From Saprospiraceae bacterium (GTDB lineage: Bacteria; Bacteroidota; Bacteroidia; Chitinophagales; Saprospiraceae): DNA of 64,000 bases. The notes below the pieces were generated by a model. It saw nothing but the letters and a program-made list of their open reading frames with translations. It had not been told where the DNA came from and did no database searches. Location of the stretch: contig JADKEB010000002.1 of assembly GCA_016718205.1 (NCBI GenBank), forward strand, positions 1 through 64,000, written 5' to 3'. Shown here one piece after another: positions 1-7,159 of the stretch (its first letter is position 1; every line of letters starts with the position of its first letter). The translations under genes and the position numbers were made by a program.

Positions 1-2
1 AA

Positions 3-56
3 TATTGTAAAGATTGCCCTAAACCAGGTGACTATCCTCCACAAATGAATTGTTAA
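3..56 (+). CDS. C-terminal fragment of a Cys-rich protein (partial at window edge)
   Basis: An open frame enters from the left edge and ends in TAA at 54-56. It encodes about 17 residues with three cysteines (CKDCPKPGDYPPQMNC at the end). The Cys/Pro pattern resembles the tail of a small metal-binding protein, but the piece is too short to assign to a family. It overlaps the 3' end of the minus-strand ORF at 53-202, so at most one of the two may be real. It would be the last gene before the first attC site. Confidence 0.25.
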   Translation, partial: YCKDCPKPGDYPPQMNC

Positions 57-202
57 AGTCTTTCATAAACATCAACAACAATTTCTGTTCTTGATCTATG
101 GTTGACAACAATGTGATTACATGCAAATTTTTCAGCTAATAAATCATTAATTTCTTTAACCAAAGCTTTTAACTTTAAAACATCATCTTTTGTATATCTC
201 AT
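53..202 (-). CDS. small hypothetical protein in cassette (49 aa)
   Basis: The best start is the ATG at 200-202, giving MRYTKDDVLKLK and 49 residues; a longer reading from 238 adds only a hydrophobic, poorly supported N-terminus. The protein is charged, with a predicted N-terminal helix and a Val/Ile-rich C-terminus. It is encoded opposite to the other cassette genes and ends 38 bases before the first attC. I do not recognise a family. Its orientation and size make it uncertain whether it is expressed. Confidence 0.35.
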   Translation of the reverse strand: MRYTKDDVLKLKALVKEINDLLAEKFACNHIVVNHRSRTEIVVDVYERL

Positions 203-239
203 AACTAAAATTTTAAAAACGTGAATAAAAAAAAACATG

Positions 240-306
240 ACCTAACATTGTGCAGAACGTATATGTCTCCTATCGTCGCCACATCGTCTGCACTTGGACG
301 TTATGC
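240..306 (+). other. integron attC site 1
   Basis: The R'' core CCTAAC (241-246) is followed by TTGTGCAGA, which pairs with TCTGCAC before the R' core GTTATGC (300-306). The unequal spacers between core and stem on the two sides are typical of attC. The order gene, R'', stem, R', next gene fits a cassette boundary. Confidence 0.7.
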
Positions 307-348
307 GGCATTTTATTACAGACAACAAAACGACATACTATAGAGAAA

Positions 349-902
349 ATGGAGTTTTTGAAATTAAACTATAATATTTTATCAACAACGCTTTTTGTGG
401 TGTTTATTATTGTTGCTCATGTTTTCTCGACAGACAACTACAATTGGACAAAAAATACGATTAGCGATCTAGGTGCTCAAGGCTACGACAGAAAACTAAT
501 TTTGCAAATTGGCTTTTTAGCTTTTGGTTTGACCTTGTCCGTAGGAATTTTCTTAATGGACTTTCTTGGCGGACATCGCCAATCTTAATTTACGGACTTT
601 GTGTGGCATTGACGGGTGTTTTTTGTACCAAACCATTCATAGACCTCGAAACCTACTCGACAACACAATCGACACTTCATTCGACCTTTGCTCAAATTGC
701 AGGCGTGAGTTTTAGTATTGGTGTTTTGACACAATTATTTTTTACTACTGAAAATAATTCTAAACTAATTCACTTGACTTTTTTTATTTTAGTTATTGGA
801 CTTTCAGCGATATTTGGACTATTAAATAATTATCAAGGTATCGCACAACGCATATTATATTTGATAAGTTTTATATGGTTAATAGAATATTACAAACCTT
901 GA
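349..902 (+). pseudogene. DUF998-family membrane protein, frameshifted
   Basis: Two overlapping frames encode one DUF998-like integral membrane protein. The first (349-588, from MEFLKLNYN) carries a TM helix and the conserved NTISDLGAQG region. The second, open upstream of 603, continues as ILIYGLCVALTGVF with more TM helices and ends at 902. The frame changes around 565-585. Joined, the length (about 185 aa) and helix pattern fit the family, whose function is unknown. The ATG at 349 was chosen over 250 because the latter lies in attC site 1. The break may be a real mutation or a consensus error; the protein sequence is otherwise intact. Confidence 0.6.
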
Positions 903-905
903 CCA

Positions 906-1406
906 ATGAACTTAATCACTATAAAAAAATATTTGCTTAACTGTTTTCTTTTGACACTTCCAATTATGATTTGGAATATGCTCTTGACAAACAAATTACC
1001 TAAAGCCTTTCAGTCAGAAATTTTCTGGAACGACATCCCATCTTTCTTGACATATGGAGAAAACGTTTCACGGATAATTGTTTTTGCGCTTACTTTTTTG
1101 ATGCCTTTAAGTATATTGACAAGCAGACAAAAGAAGGGGTTGTTTATATATATAGGTGGTACAATACTATACTTTACTTCTTGGCTTATCTTGATTTATA
1201 TACCTGACAGCAAATGGAGTTATAGTATATTAGGATTCATGGCACCTGCATATACTCCGTTGTTATGGCTCACAGGAATTGGACTAATTGGAAATTCGTA
1301 TTATTTCAATTTGTCTTATAGTCGCTGGCTTTTCATTGGGACATCATTAGTATTTCTAATATTTCATAACTTTCATACTTTAACAATATATTTTCGGACA
1401 CATTAA
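906..1406 (+). CDS. multi-pass membrane protein, unknown function
   Basis: This 166-residue ORF starts four bases after the DUF998-like reading frame and is therefore probably co-expressed with it. It has about five hydrophobic segments with short polar loops and a positively charged N-terminus (MNLITIKKYL). No catalytic motif is visible and I do not recognise the family. Its stop lies 44 bases before attC site 2, so it and the DUF998-like gene appear to travel as a two-gene cassette. Both products are predicted inner-membrane proteins, which suggests, without proof, that they act together. Confidence 0.55.
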   Translation: MNLITIKKYLLNCFLLTLPIMIWNMLLTNKLPKAFQSEIFWNDIPSFLTYGENVSRIIVFALTFLMPLSILTSRQKKGLFIYIGGTILYFTSWLILIYIPDSKWSYSILGFMAPAYTPLLWLTGIGLIGNSYYFNLSYSRWLFIGTSLVFLIFHNFHTLTIYFRTH

Positions 1407-1449
1407 ACAGACTCTTAAATTTAAAGGTTGAACATATAAAAAAACGACC

Positions 1450-1582
1450 GCATAACATTGGTTTTGCGTCAGTGTGGCTTTTGTACTAGGCTGAACATTT
1501 GTACTTTCTATTAGCATTTGTACTAAATTTGAACTTTAGTGCTTTCTATTCCACACCGAACGCAAAGCCAAAAACGTTATGT
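1450..1582 (+). other. integron attC site 2 (long)
   Basis: R'' GCATAAC (1450-1456) and R' GTTATGT (1576-1582) flank an imperfect stem: TTTTGCG and GTGTGG on the left pair with CCACAC and CGCAAAG on the right. The ~70-base variable loop makes this one of the longer sites of the array (133 bp). Confidence 0.75.
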
Positions 1583-1799
1583 ATCATGAGAAAAGATAAA
1601 ACCGACCAATCGAAGTCAAAAGTGTAGCAAAAGGTGAATAGCAAACGGTGAATCGGAAAGAATAATCGTCGCCACAACATTCGATTTTTAAATGTAAATG
1701 CGTCGTTCGACGCACATAGATTGGTCAAAAAAATATCAGAAAAACGTTAAAAGAACGAACCGAAAAATAAAATGTAGAGGCGCACGGTGAATCCACGCT
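1583..1799 (+). repeat. gene-less cassette body, copy 1
   Basis: No credible gene of useful length lies between attC sites 2 and 3. The sequence opens with TATCATGAGAAAAGATAAAA, a 13-codon ORF that stops in TAG, and contains a small dyad around ATGCGTCGTTCGACGCAC (near 1691-1712). The same body recurs almost base for base at 4151-4355, followed by a near-identical attC. The head also recurs at 9888. The only longer frame, on the minus strand, runs into attC and is not convincing. It could encode a small RNA or carry regulatory sequence. Confidence 0.65.
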
Positions 1800-1933
1800 A
1801 CATAACAAGCGTTTGGATGCCAGTGGCGATAAAAAAGTAGCACGTACCAAATATTTTGCATAAATTTGTAGCATGGATCATCGTATAAACATTAGTGAAA
1901 TCGCCACCAGCACCAAGCGCATGGACGTTGTGC
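1800..1933 (+). other. integron attC site 3
   Basis: R'' ACATAAC (1800-1806) and R' GTTGTGC (1927-1933) enclose a long stem: GCGTTTGG and AGTGGCGAT on the left pair with ATCGCCACC and CCAAGCGC on the right, with single unpaired bases. The same site recurs as attC 7 after the second gene-less cassette. Confidence 0.75.
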
Positions 1934-2011
1934 GTCATTTTAACGACCTTACTAAAAAAGCAAAAAGAGAACAGTTTACCAAGACTACTTTTTAAATAAA
2001 AAAAATAAAAT

Positions 2012-2518
2012 ATGGCATCATTTTTCAAAAAAATATTTGGCAAGGACAATACAGAATATACTGAAAAGGTAACTACACAACCTATTGAAGAAACAAAATT
2101 GTTACTTGAAGAATTAAATGACAAAGAGAAAGAATATGTAAGAAATAACCTTGAACTTGCAACAGAATTACTCAAAGAGTTACAAATAAATGACGAAGTA
2201 CACCAATTTAGTCCAAAATGTATTGATAAAGCTATTGAAAGTTGGTTTTCAGACAGCTTAGAACAAAGCATTGGGGTTGATATAAATATTTATTCAAACG
2301 CAATGGCAAGTGCTTGGGGACAATATTTAGCTGACAAACTTGGAATGGAGTGGCACGTTATTACAGACAATTATGGTACTGAAATCGGACTATATCATAA
2401 AATAAATAACACGACAATATTTCCGTTTAACTCTACTTCAAAAGCATTTAATAATAAAAGCTTTGACTTGATTTCAATAATAACTCAAAGTACAAAAGAA
2501 ATATTAGACCAGAAATAA
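2012..2518 (+). CDS. DUF3806-like cassette protein
   Basis: The 168-residue product begins with a basic, amphipathic segment (MASFFKKIFG) and has a Glu/Lys-rich first half. The C-terminal half contains AWGQYLADKLGMEWHVI, a D-x-Y-G motif and an IFPF strand, which resembles the DUF3806 pattern (a conserved G/W-rich core followed by a Pro-Phe strand). No enzymatic residues are evident and the family has no assigned function. No signal peptide is seen, so a cytoplasmic location is likely. The gene is the only one in its cassette, 78 bases after attC 3 and 9 bases before attC 4. The family assignment is by eye. Confidence 0.6.
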   Translation: MASFFKKIFGKDNTEYTEKVTTQPIEETKLLLEELNDKEKEYVRNNLELATELLKELQINDEVHQFSPKCIDKAIESWFSDSLEQSIGVDINIYSNAMASAWGQYLADKLGMEWHVITDNYGTEIGLYHKINNTTIFPFNSTSKAFNNKSFDLISIITQSTKEILDQK

Positions 2519-2527
2519 AAAACGAAC

Positions 2528-2657
2528 GCCCAACAAAAAATTTGTGTTATGGTTGGTAGATTCGGATAATATTCGTAAATTTATAAATTAACAGTTCGGT
2601 TGTAAGTTAAGTTCGTGTTGCTCACGCAACCACAACACAAATTTTCAACCGTTATGG
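2528..2657 (+). other. integron attC site 4
   Basis: R'' GCCCAAC (2528-2534) and R' GTTATGG (2651-2657). AAATTTGTGTT and GGTTG on the left pair with CAACC and AACACAAATTT on the right, with an AT-rich loop of about 70 bases. Confidence 0.75.
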
Positions 2658-2660
2658 CTC

Positions 2661-2795
2661 ATGAAAGGAAGAAACGACCAACCTGATAAATACAATTCTT
2701 GTAAAGGCCAAAAAGGACAAATCTTTCAAAATTTCCCAATGGAAATCCTTATCTTTGTGGTCGGAGACCAGAGATATAAGGTTTTGAAGGAATGA
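2661..2795 (+). CDS. 44-codon leader ORF ending in a T9SS sorting-domain tail
   Basis: An ATG three bases after the attC 4 R' core opens a 44-codon frame. Its last 18 codons read MEILIFVVGDQRYKVLKE, the typical end of a T9SS C-terminal sorting domain (beta strands then K-V-L-K-x). The stop TGA overlaps the ATG of the following DUF6934 gene (ATGA at 2792-2795), which suggests coupled translation. The first half is polar and resembles nothing I know. The same tail lies in front of 6707 and 9107. It lacks a signal peptide, so export is unlikely; a leader or remnant role is more plausible. Confidence 0.5.
   Translation: MKGRNDQPDKYNSCKGQKGQIFQNFPMEILIFVVGDQRYKVLKE
2750..2757 (+). promoter_or_regulatory. 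TAnnTTTG promoter motif inside the T9SS-tail leader
   Basis: TATCTTTG matches the Bacteroidota -7 consensus TAnnTTTG and ends 34 bases before the DUF6934 start codon. The equivalent motifs in the other two tail copies are at 6660-6667 and 9058-9065. A clear -33 TTTG is not seen. Confidence 0.35.
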
Positions 2796-3244
2796 TATCA
2801 GAAAAGTATGATTTTACAGGCTCAGATGAAGGTACATATTTTGAGTTTATCAGTATTGGACCAAAAGGGAATATTATAAAAGCCGTTCAATTCACATTAA
2901 TCGATTCAATTGAACAGACTTACAGCCTTGGTTTAGGAGATCGTGATCCAATAACAAATCAAATTGATGATGAAGTTGTTACCGATAGTAAAGATACAAG
3001 AAAGGTTTTAGCAACATTAGGTGAGATTGGGCGTCAATTCTTAGAATTCAACCCAAATGCCAAAATTGTATTCGAAGGAAACACAGAATCGAAAAACAGA
3101 CTCTATCGAATGGGAATTAACAGAAATTTAAATGAATTAAATTCAAAATATAGCATATTTGGGTTTAGGGAACAAAATCTAACTTGGGAGCGTTTTAATA
3201 AGAAATCTGATTATATTGCATTCACCATCAGTAAAATAAAGTAA
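2792..3244 (+). CDS. DUF6934 family protein (module 1)
   Basis: The 150-residue product has the DUF6934 pattern: an N-terminal Y-x-F-I-S-x-G-P-K-G strand, a central D-T-x-K-V-L-A-T-L-G helix, N-P-N-A-K-I-V-F-E-G, the R-L-Y-R-M-G-I motif near residue 105, and a C-terminal W-E-R-F. It is 30-35% identical by eye to the second copy at 6707. It is cytoplasmic (no signal peptide) and of unknown function. The start overlaps the leader ORF stop, and the ribosome binding site TGAAGGA lies directly upstream. A 51-residue basic ORF follows after one base. The two-gene layout in a mobile cassette resembles toxin-antitoxin modules, but this is inference. Confidence 0.7.
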   Translation: MISEKYDFTGSDEGTYFEFISIGPKGNIIKAVQFTLIDSIEQTYSLGLGDRDPITNQIDDEVVTDSKDTRKVLATLGEIGRQFLEFNPNAKIVFEGNTESKNRLYRMGINRNLNELNSKYSIFGFREQNLTWERFNKKSDYIAFTISKIK

Positions 3245-3245
3245 T

Positions 3246-3401
3246 ATGGCATATATAGTTGTAGAAAAATCACAAAAACAATCAAAGGAAACATTGAACA
3301 AACAAGCTTCTAAAGACAACTTTCCAGCAAAAACTAAAAGGGTCAAAAAACTAATAGAGAAAGTAGGACTTCCTAAAGAACTCAAAGTAGAAAAGGCATA
3401 G
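3246..3401 (+). CDS. small basic partner ORF of DUF6934 (51 aa)
   Basis: The ATG at 3246 follows the DUF6934 stop by one base. The product MAYIVVEKSQKQSKETLNK... is Lys-rich, with a short N-terminal beta strand and a helical C-terminus. Small genes of similar size follow DUF6934 at 6707 and the GNAT-like gene at 9107, but the three small products are not clearly alike in sequence. The stop lies 10 bases before attC 5, in the shared AATCACGAAG flank. Function unknown; an antitoxin-like or DNA-binding role is possible. Confidence 0.5.
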   Translation: MAYIVVEKSQKQSKETLNKQASKDNFPAKTKRVKKLIEKVGLPKELKVEKA

Positions 3402-3411
3402 AATCACGAAG

Positions 3412-3480
3412 CCATAACACAGGCTACCACGGACATCTCGCCCTACCGGGACGAGCCGTCGGGTAGCCAAAACGTTATGA
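3412..3480 (+). other. integron attC site 5
   Basis: R'' CCATAAC (3412-3418), stem GGCTACC pairing with GGTAGCC, R' GTTATGA (3474-3480). The spacers ACA and AAAAC are unequal, which is the unpaired central spacer of attC. The loop contains a second hairpin, CTCGCCCTACCGGGACGAG. Confidence 0.85.
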
Positions 3481-3541
3481 GTAATTAGACGAAATAAAAA
3501 CAGTGACGAACAAATTGAAGCCTCAATCAAAAAAAAGATAA

Positions 3542-4078
3542 ATGAAAAGCCCCCAGCATATACAAATAGAGGGAATTGAAAATGACAAAAGTCTATTGGA
3601 TAGACCTGACGTTCAAAAAGAATTGTATAGTCAAACGGGGAGTCAACAAATATATCCAGATAAATATGTACTCGGAGTAATAAGAAACTTCTACGAGGAT
3701 ACTCAACTTCCATTTGAACTTGACTATATATTTCAGATGAACAACACTACAATCTATGAATTAACCAAGGTTACAATAAGAGGTTGTATCAATAATCAAA
3801 CTAAATTTCATACAAAATTATGGCAAGGTTATAATCATCTCGCAATTATTGAATTCGACAGAAAAAGTCCAAAAATTTTCGATGTATTGAAACCTTATAA
3901 TGAAAGGGAAAGATGGGATCCAGTATTAGTGCTGTGTAAATCGAATGACTCAGAGCGATGTAAAGAATCAATAAGAAATGGGTTAGATAAGCATGAGGAA
4001 TTTATGAAAGAAAACAATTATGAGCGATGGAAAGTGCTAAAACAAGAAGAGGAGGAATACAAACGAAAGAATAAATAA
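3542..4078 (+). CDS. hypothetical cassette protein (178 aa)
   Basis: The ORF starts at an ATG directly after an in-frame stop. It encodes a soluble, charged protein with no signal peptide or TM segment. Two predicted beta-rich stretches (YVLGVIRNFYED; FELDYIFQMNN) precede a conserved-looking HLAIIEFDRKSPKIFDVL strand pair, and the C-terminus is a Glu/Lys-rich coiled helix. I do not recognise the family. It is the only gene between attC 5 and attC 6, and its stop is 5 bases before the R'' core, so it is a typical one-gene cassette. Confidence 0.6.
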   Translation: MKSPQHIQIEGIENDKSLLDRPDVQKELYSQTGSQQIYPDKYVLGVIRNFYEDTQLPFELDYIFQMNNTTIYELTKVTIRGCINNQTKFHTKLWQGYNHLAIIEFDRKSPKIFDVLKPYNERERWDPVLVLCKSNDSERCKESIRNGLDKHEEFMKENNYERWKVLKQEEEEYKRKNK

Positions 4079-4083
4079 AATAC

Positions 4084-4150
4084 TCATAACACCGTACATG
4101 ACGGCTATGCCGGCTAATAGCCGCCACGTCGCATGTACAAACCGTTATGT
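4084..4150 (+). other. integron attC site 6
   Basis: R'' TCATAAC (4084-4090) and R' GTTATGT (4144-4150). GTACATG pairs with CATGTAC, and the loop has a secondary stem GGCTATGCCGGCTAATAGCC. Confidence 0.8.
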
Positions 4151-4355
4151 ATCATGAGAAAAGATAAAACCGACCAACCGAAGTCAAAAGTGTACCAGGC
4201 GGTGAATCGGAAAAAAATAATCGTCGTCACAACATTCGATTTTTAAATGTAAATGCGTCGTTCGTCGCACATAGATTGGTCAAAAAAATATCAGAAAAAC
4301 GTTAAAAGAACGAACCGAAAAAATAAAATGTAGAGCCGCACGGTGAATCCACGCT
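4151..4355 (+). repeat. gene-less cassette body, copy 2
   Basis: This is a near-identical copy of 1583-1799, differing by a short deletion after AAAAGTGTA and a few substitutions. It is followed by an equally similar attC (4356-4488). No gene is seen. The pair lies 2.6 kb apart with unrelated cassettes between, which fits separate integration or duplication of one mobile cassette. Confidence 0.65.
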
Positions 4356-4488
4356 ACATAACAAGCGTTTGGATGCCAGTGGCGATAAAAAGTAGCACGT
4401 ACCAAATATTTTGCATAAATTTGTAACATGGATCATCGTATAAACATTAGTGAAATCGCCACCAGCACCAAGCGCATGGACGTTCTAC
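4356..4488 (+). other. integron attC site 7
   Basis: R'' ACATAAC (4356-4362) with the same long stem as attC 3 (GCGTTTGG/CCAAGCGC, AGTGGCGAT/ATCGCCACC). R' is GTTCTAC (4482-4488), different from the GTTGTGC of attC 3, as expected because R' distal bases come from the downstream cassette. Confidence 0.75.
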
Positions 4489-4531
4489 TCCACTATGAAT
4501 AAAAATAGTTGCCAAATATAGAAACTTAGGT

Positions 4532-4539
4532 TATCTTTG
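4532..4539 (+). promoter_or_regulatory. TAnnTTTG promoter of the toxin-antitoxin cassette
   Basis: TATCTTTG, 15 bases before the toxin start, matches the Bacteroidota -7 consensus; a TTG at 4509-4511 lies at about -33 spacing. The cassette therefore seems to carry its own promoter. Confidence 0.45.
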
Positions 4540-4554
4540 CTGAAAATATAAAGT

Positions 4555-4890
4555 TTGAAGAATTTTGAAACCATATTTTTGCAAACAGCTAAGGAATTTA
4601 TTGCCAGTCTCGATAAGAAATCGGCCAGTAAAGTCTTTTATAACATAGATTTAGCAGAGCAAACCAACGATACGACGATTTTTAAAAAACTTCAAGGTGA
4701 AATTTGGGAATTCAGGAGTAAATATTTAGGAAACCAACATAGATTATTAGCTTTTTGGGATAAGTCAAATAACAGAAATACATTGGTAATTGCAACACAT
4801 GGCTTCATAAAAAAGACCAGTAAGGTTCCAAAAAATGAAATTCAAAAAGCTGAAAACATTAGAAGTGAGTATTTTGCATCAAAAAAATAG
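4555..4890 (+). CDS. RelE/HigB-type toxin (Gp49-like)
   Basis: The 111-residue product has the layout of the phage-derived Gp49-like/HigB family: an N-terminal F-L-x-x-A-x-x-F helix, L-Q-G-E-I-W-E-F-R near residue 50, the L-L-A-F-W-D strand, and V-I-A-T-H-G-F-I-K-K-T near residue 82. Such proteins cut mRNA at the ribosome and are neutralised by a partner HTH protein. The most likely start is the TTG at 4555; no in-frame ATG precedes the conserved region. An XRE-type antitoxin gene follows after 7 bases, the usual toxin-first HigBA order. Its place in a cassette fits a role in stabilising the array. Confidence 0.8.
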   Translation: MKNFETIFLQTAKEFIASLDKKSASKVFYNIDLAEQTNDTTIFKKLQGEIWEFRSKYLGNQHRLLAFWDKSNNRNTLVIATHGFIKKTSKVPKNEIQKAENIRSEYFASKK

Positions 4891-4897
4891 ATTTAAA

Positions 4898-5224
4898 ATG
4901 GCAAATAAGGAAATGAAGACATATACCCTTGCTGAGATGAAGGATATGTATATTGGCAAACAAGGAACAAAAGATAGAGATGAATATGAGTACGAACTCA
5001 GGATGGATATCATTGGCAAAATGATCAAGCAAGCACGTCAAGACCGAAACTTAACGCAAGAACAATTAGGTGAACTAATCGGTGTTCAAAAGTCACAAAT
5101 TTCAAAACTTGAAAGCAGTGCAAACAGTGCAACAATAGATACTATAATCAAGGTTTTTAAAGCACTGAAGGCTGAAATAAACTTTCGGGTAAAACTTGAA
5201 AATGAATTTGTACAATTAGTGTAA
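4898..5224 (+). CDS. XRE-family HTH antitoxin (HigA-type)
   Basis: The ATG at 4898 gives 108 residues. An N-terminal segment typical of HigA partners (TYTLAEMKDMYIGKQGT) is followed by an XRE helix-turn-helix at about residues 45-100 (IKQARQDRNLTQEQLGELIG, then QKSQISKLES). The protein should bind the toxin and repress the shared promoter. A longer frame from 4835 overlaps the toxin and is not needed. The stop is 17 bases before attC 8. The assignment to an XRE antitoxin is secure; the HigA label rests on gene order. Confidence 0.85.
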   Translation: MANKEMKTYTLAEMKDMYIGKQGTKDRDEYEYELRMDIIGKMIKQARQDRNLTQEQLGELIGVQKSQISKLESSANSATIDTIIKVFKALKAEINFRVKLENEFVQLV

Positions 5225-5241
5225 AATGAAAGGCGAGAGTA

Positions 5242-5304
5242 GAACAACGGCTATGATGATAGATTCGCTATCGCTTCATCCATCACATAGCCTAGCCGTT
5301 CAGC
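5242..5304 (+). other. integron attC site 8
   Basis: R'' GAACAAC (5242-5248) and R' GTTCAGC (5298-5304). GGCTATG pairs with CATAGCC, with one extra base on the right arm, and GATAG/CTATC closes the loop. The cores differ from the CATAAC/GTTATG type, but the architecture is the same. Confidence 0.65.
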
Positions 5305-5347
5305 GATATTAGTGTAAATATTATTTTAAAAAAGAGAACAAATTATT

Positions 5348-6328
5348 ATGCAGTGTAGACTGTTTTTAAGTTTGATGATTTTAATTTTTGCAACTTTTGG
5401 TTGCACTATTCAAAAATTAAAGAAGGAAAGACATCATGAGGTGTTTGAGATTCTGAAATTTTATGATTTTATAACGGAAAGAAATTTACCAAAGCTGGAT
5501 TTAAAAAATAAAAAAAGTATTTTAAAAGTAAACTCAAAGATTCCAAATTTATCATATTTAGTAAATGTGGATTCATCACTTACACATTATTTTAATCAAT
5601 CTAAATTTTTCGAAGATCAAGGCTATGGAATTATTGAGTATTTAGAGAAAGATTATATATGCTGTGATTTTTATGTATCAGGTTATGAAAAAGGAGATAA
5701 CTTGCATTCGATTTATGGAGATCGAAAATTTGCAAATGTATATTTATTGAAAGATCACTTAGAAGATAATCCTAATGATAATCAACTAGATTGGCTAGCA
5801 GTATTTACACATGAATTGACGCATTTGACCCAATATTGTAAAAAGCCAGATTCTATTCCAGATATGTTTAATTTAATTATCAAGTTTGAGGAAGATAGTT
5901 TGTTTAGTAAAATGATTCACGAAGAAAATGAAAAATTACTCAAAGCAATAAATGCTATAAGAAATGGTGAATATTCACACTGTAATAATTTTATACATGA
6001 ATACCTCGATTTGAGGCATAGAAGAGAGAATCTATTTGGAAATGAAATTACAAGATATGAAAGCTTTTATGAATTAATAGAGGGGCATGCTCGATATGTG
6101 GAGTATCTAGGAAAAATGGAAGCCGCGAAATATTTTAAGAATAATGAGTTGAGTTATAATTTGGAAAATGAAAAATGGATGTATGACACTAAAATTGGGA
6201 ATTCCTATTTTTATTCGTCAGGATTTAATAAAATTAGATTATTGGTTTTGAAGAATGATTATAAATTTGTAGAATCAATCATTGGAAATTCTAATAAGAC
6301 ACTTAATGATTATCTTGAGTTAAAATAA
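5348..6328 (+). CDS. predicted lipoprotein with HExxH metallopeptidase motif
   Basis: The N-terminus is a hydrophobic signal segment ending in a cysteine at residue 19 (ATFGC), consistent with a lipoprotein, although the lipobox is not ideal. The zinc-binding motif HELTH is at residues 155-159, and EGHARYVE at about 245-252 could supply the third ligand, as in gluzincins. The rest is highly charged and helical. The product (326 aa) is probably an envelope-anchored metallopeptidase of unknown substrate; I cannot name the family. It is the sole gene of its cassette and ends 8 bases before attC 9. It is unusually AT-rich, even compared with its neighbours. Confidence 0.6.
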   Translation: MQCRLFLSLMILIFATFGCTIQKLKKERHHEVFEILKFYDFITERNLPKLDLKNKKSILKVNSKIPNLSYLVNVDSSLTHYFNQSKFFEDQGYGIIEYLEKDYICCDFYVSGYEKGDNLHSIYGDRKFANVYLLKDHLEDNPNDNQLDWLAVFTHELTHLTQYCKKPDSIPDMFNLIIKFEEDSLFSKMIHEENEKLLKAINAIRNGEYSHCNNFIHEYLDLRHRRENLFGNEITRYESFYELIEGHARYVEYLGKMEAAKYFKNNELSYNLENEKWMYDTKIGNSYFYSSGFNKIRLLVLKNDYKFVESIIGNSNKTLNDYLELK

Positions 6329-6336
6329 ATAACATC

Positions 6337-6405
6337 GCCGAACACAGGCTACAACGTACATCTCGCCCTATCGGGACGAGCCGTCGGGTAGCCAAACCGT
6401 TATGT
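6337..6405 (+). other. integron attC site 9
   Basis: R'' GCCGAAC (6337-6343) and R' GTTATGT (6399-6405); GGCTAC pairs with GTAGCC. From ACAGGCTAC onward it is nearly identical to attC 5, including the CTCGCCCTATCGGGACGAG inner hairpin. Confidence 0.8.
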
Positions 6406-6482
6406 CTCATGAAATGAAGATAGCCGGTCAAATTAATTGAACATAAACATCCACTGGAAAAAAAACTTATATCAATAGGTGC

Positions 6483-6623
6483 ATTTCATTTTTTCGCACT
6501 GTGCTCGATTTTTTATCAAGTTTCGTTTGTTCGTCTTAGCTTTTAGCTACGATGCAATATATTAAGGCATCTTGCCTAAATCTAAAAAATTGATGATTTT
6601 TAATGTGATGCGAAAAATGAAAT
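6483..6623 (+). repeat. imperfect inverted repeat in non-coding cassette head
   Basis: ATTTCATTTTTTCGCA (6483-6498) is the reverse complement, with one extra T, of TGCGAAAAATGAAAT (6609-6623). About 110 bases lie between the arms. The stretch 6406-6640 holds no gene. It may be a small non-autonomous element or a structured RNA. Confidence 0.4.
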
Positions 6624-6705
6624 AAACCTATATCAATCAGAACTTCCAACTGGGATTTTTATCTTTGTGGTTGGAGACCAAAGATATAAGGTTCTGAAGG
6701 AGTAA
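6604..6705 (+). pseudogene. T9SS sorting-domain tail, copy 2 (start-less remnant)
   Basis: The frame open from 6604 has no start codon but reads SELPTGIFIFVVGDQRY, then KVLKE and a stop at 6703-6705. This is the conserved terminal part of a T9SS sorting domain. It ends one base before the ATG of the second DUF6934 gene and supplies the GAAGGAG ribosome binding site. It also contains TATCTTTG (6660-6667), a good -7 motif. Confidence 0.6.
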
Positions 6706-6706
6706 A

Positions 6707-7159
6707 ATGGAGTTAGAAAGATATCAAACATCAATAAGTAGAGATCACAAAGTTTATAGCTTTGTGTCAATTGGAAATAATGGCAAATTTATAAAAAAAG
6801 TCATATTCTCAGAAACGGACCAAGATGGACTTTACAACCTAAGCTTAGGTGATTATAACCCTAAAACTAAGGAGATTGACTATTATTCTATAACAGATAA
6901 TGGTGACAGGGATAAAATTTTAGCAACAGTAGTGGCTTGTCTTTTTTCATTTTTCAAGTACAATCCAAAAGCGTGGGTGTATGCATATGGTAGTACAGCT
7001 ACCCGAACAAGACTTTATAGAATTGGAATTTCAAACCATTTGGAAGAAACATCCGAAGATTTTGAGATTTTCGGGGAACTTGAACACGGATGGGAACGTT
7101 TTATGAAAAATACAAATTATCGAGCATTCATAATAAAATTAAAAGATGAAGACAATTGA
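6707..7159 (+). CDS. DUF6934 family protein (module 2)
   Basis: This 150-residue protein matches the first DUF6934 copy in length and motif order: an N-terminal S-F-V-S-I-G strand, L-G-D-Y-N-P-K-T-K-E-I-D, D-K-I-L-A-T-V, N-P-K-A-W-V-Y-A-Y-G-S-T near residue 95, T-R-L-Y-R-I-G-I and W-E-R-F. It fits the family better than copy 1, which lacks the Y-A-Y-G-S-T stretch. The start is fixed by the GAAGGAG site at about -8. The next gene overlaps its end by 14 bases, a tight coupling. Function unknown; a toxin-antitoxin-like or defence role is inferred only from the mobile two-gene setting. Confidence 0.7.
   Translation: MELERYQTSISRDHKVYSFVSIGNNGKFIKKVIFSETDQDGLYNLSLGDYNPKTKEIDYYSITDNGDRDKILATVVACLFSFFKYNPKAWVYAYGSTATRTRLYRIGISNHLEETSEDFEIFGELEHGWERFMKNTNYRAFIIKLKDEDN

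Noticed and set aside
1546..1728. 60-codon minus-strand ORF in the gene-less cassette
   Set aside because: It extends into attC 2 and lacks a ribosome binding site; the repeated copy at 4151 has indels that break the frame.
1798..2271. 157-codon minus-strand frame over attC 3 and the DUF3806-like gene
   Set aside because: It runs antisense to a better-supported gene and through an attC site, with Ser/Phe-rich low-complexity translation.
3351..3713. 120-codon minus-strand frame over attC 5
   Set aside because: It is a by-product of the opposite strand of attC and of the 178-residue gene; no domain is recognisable.
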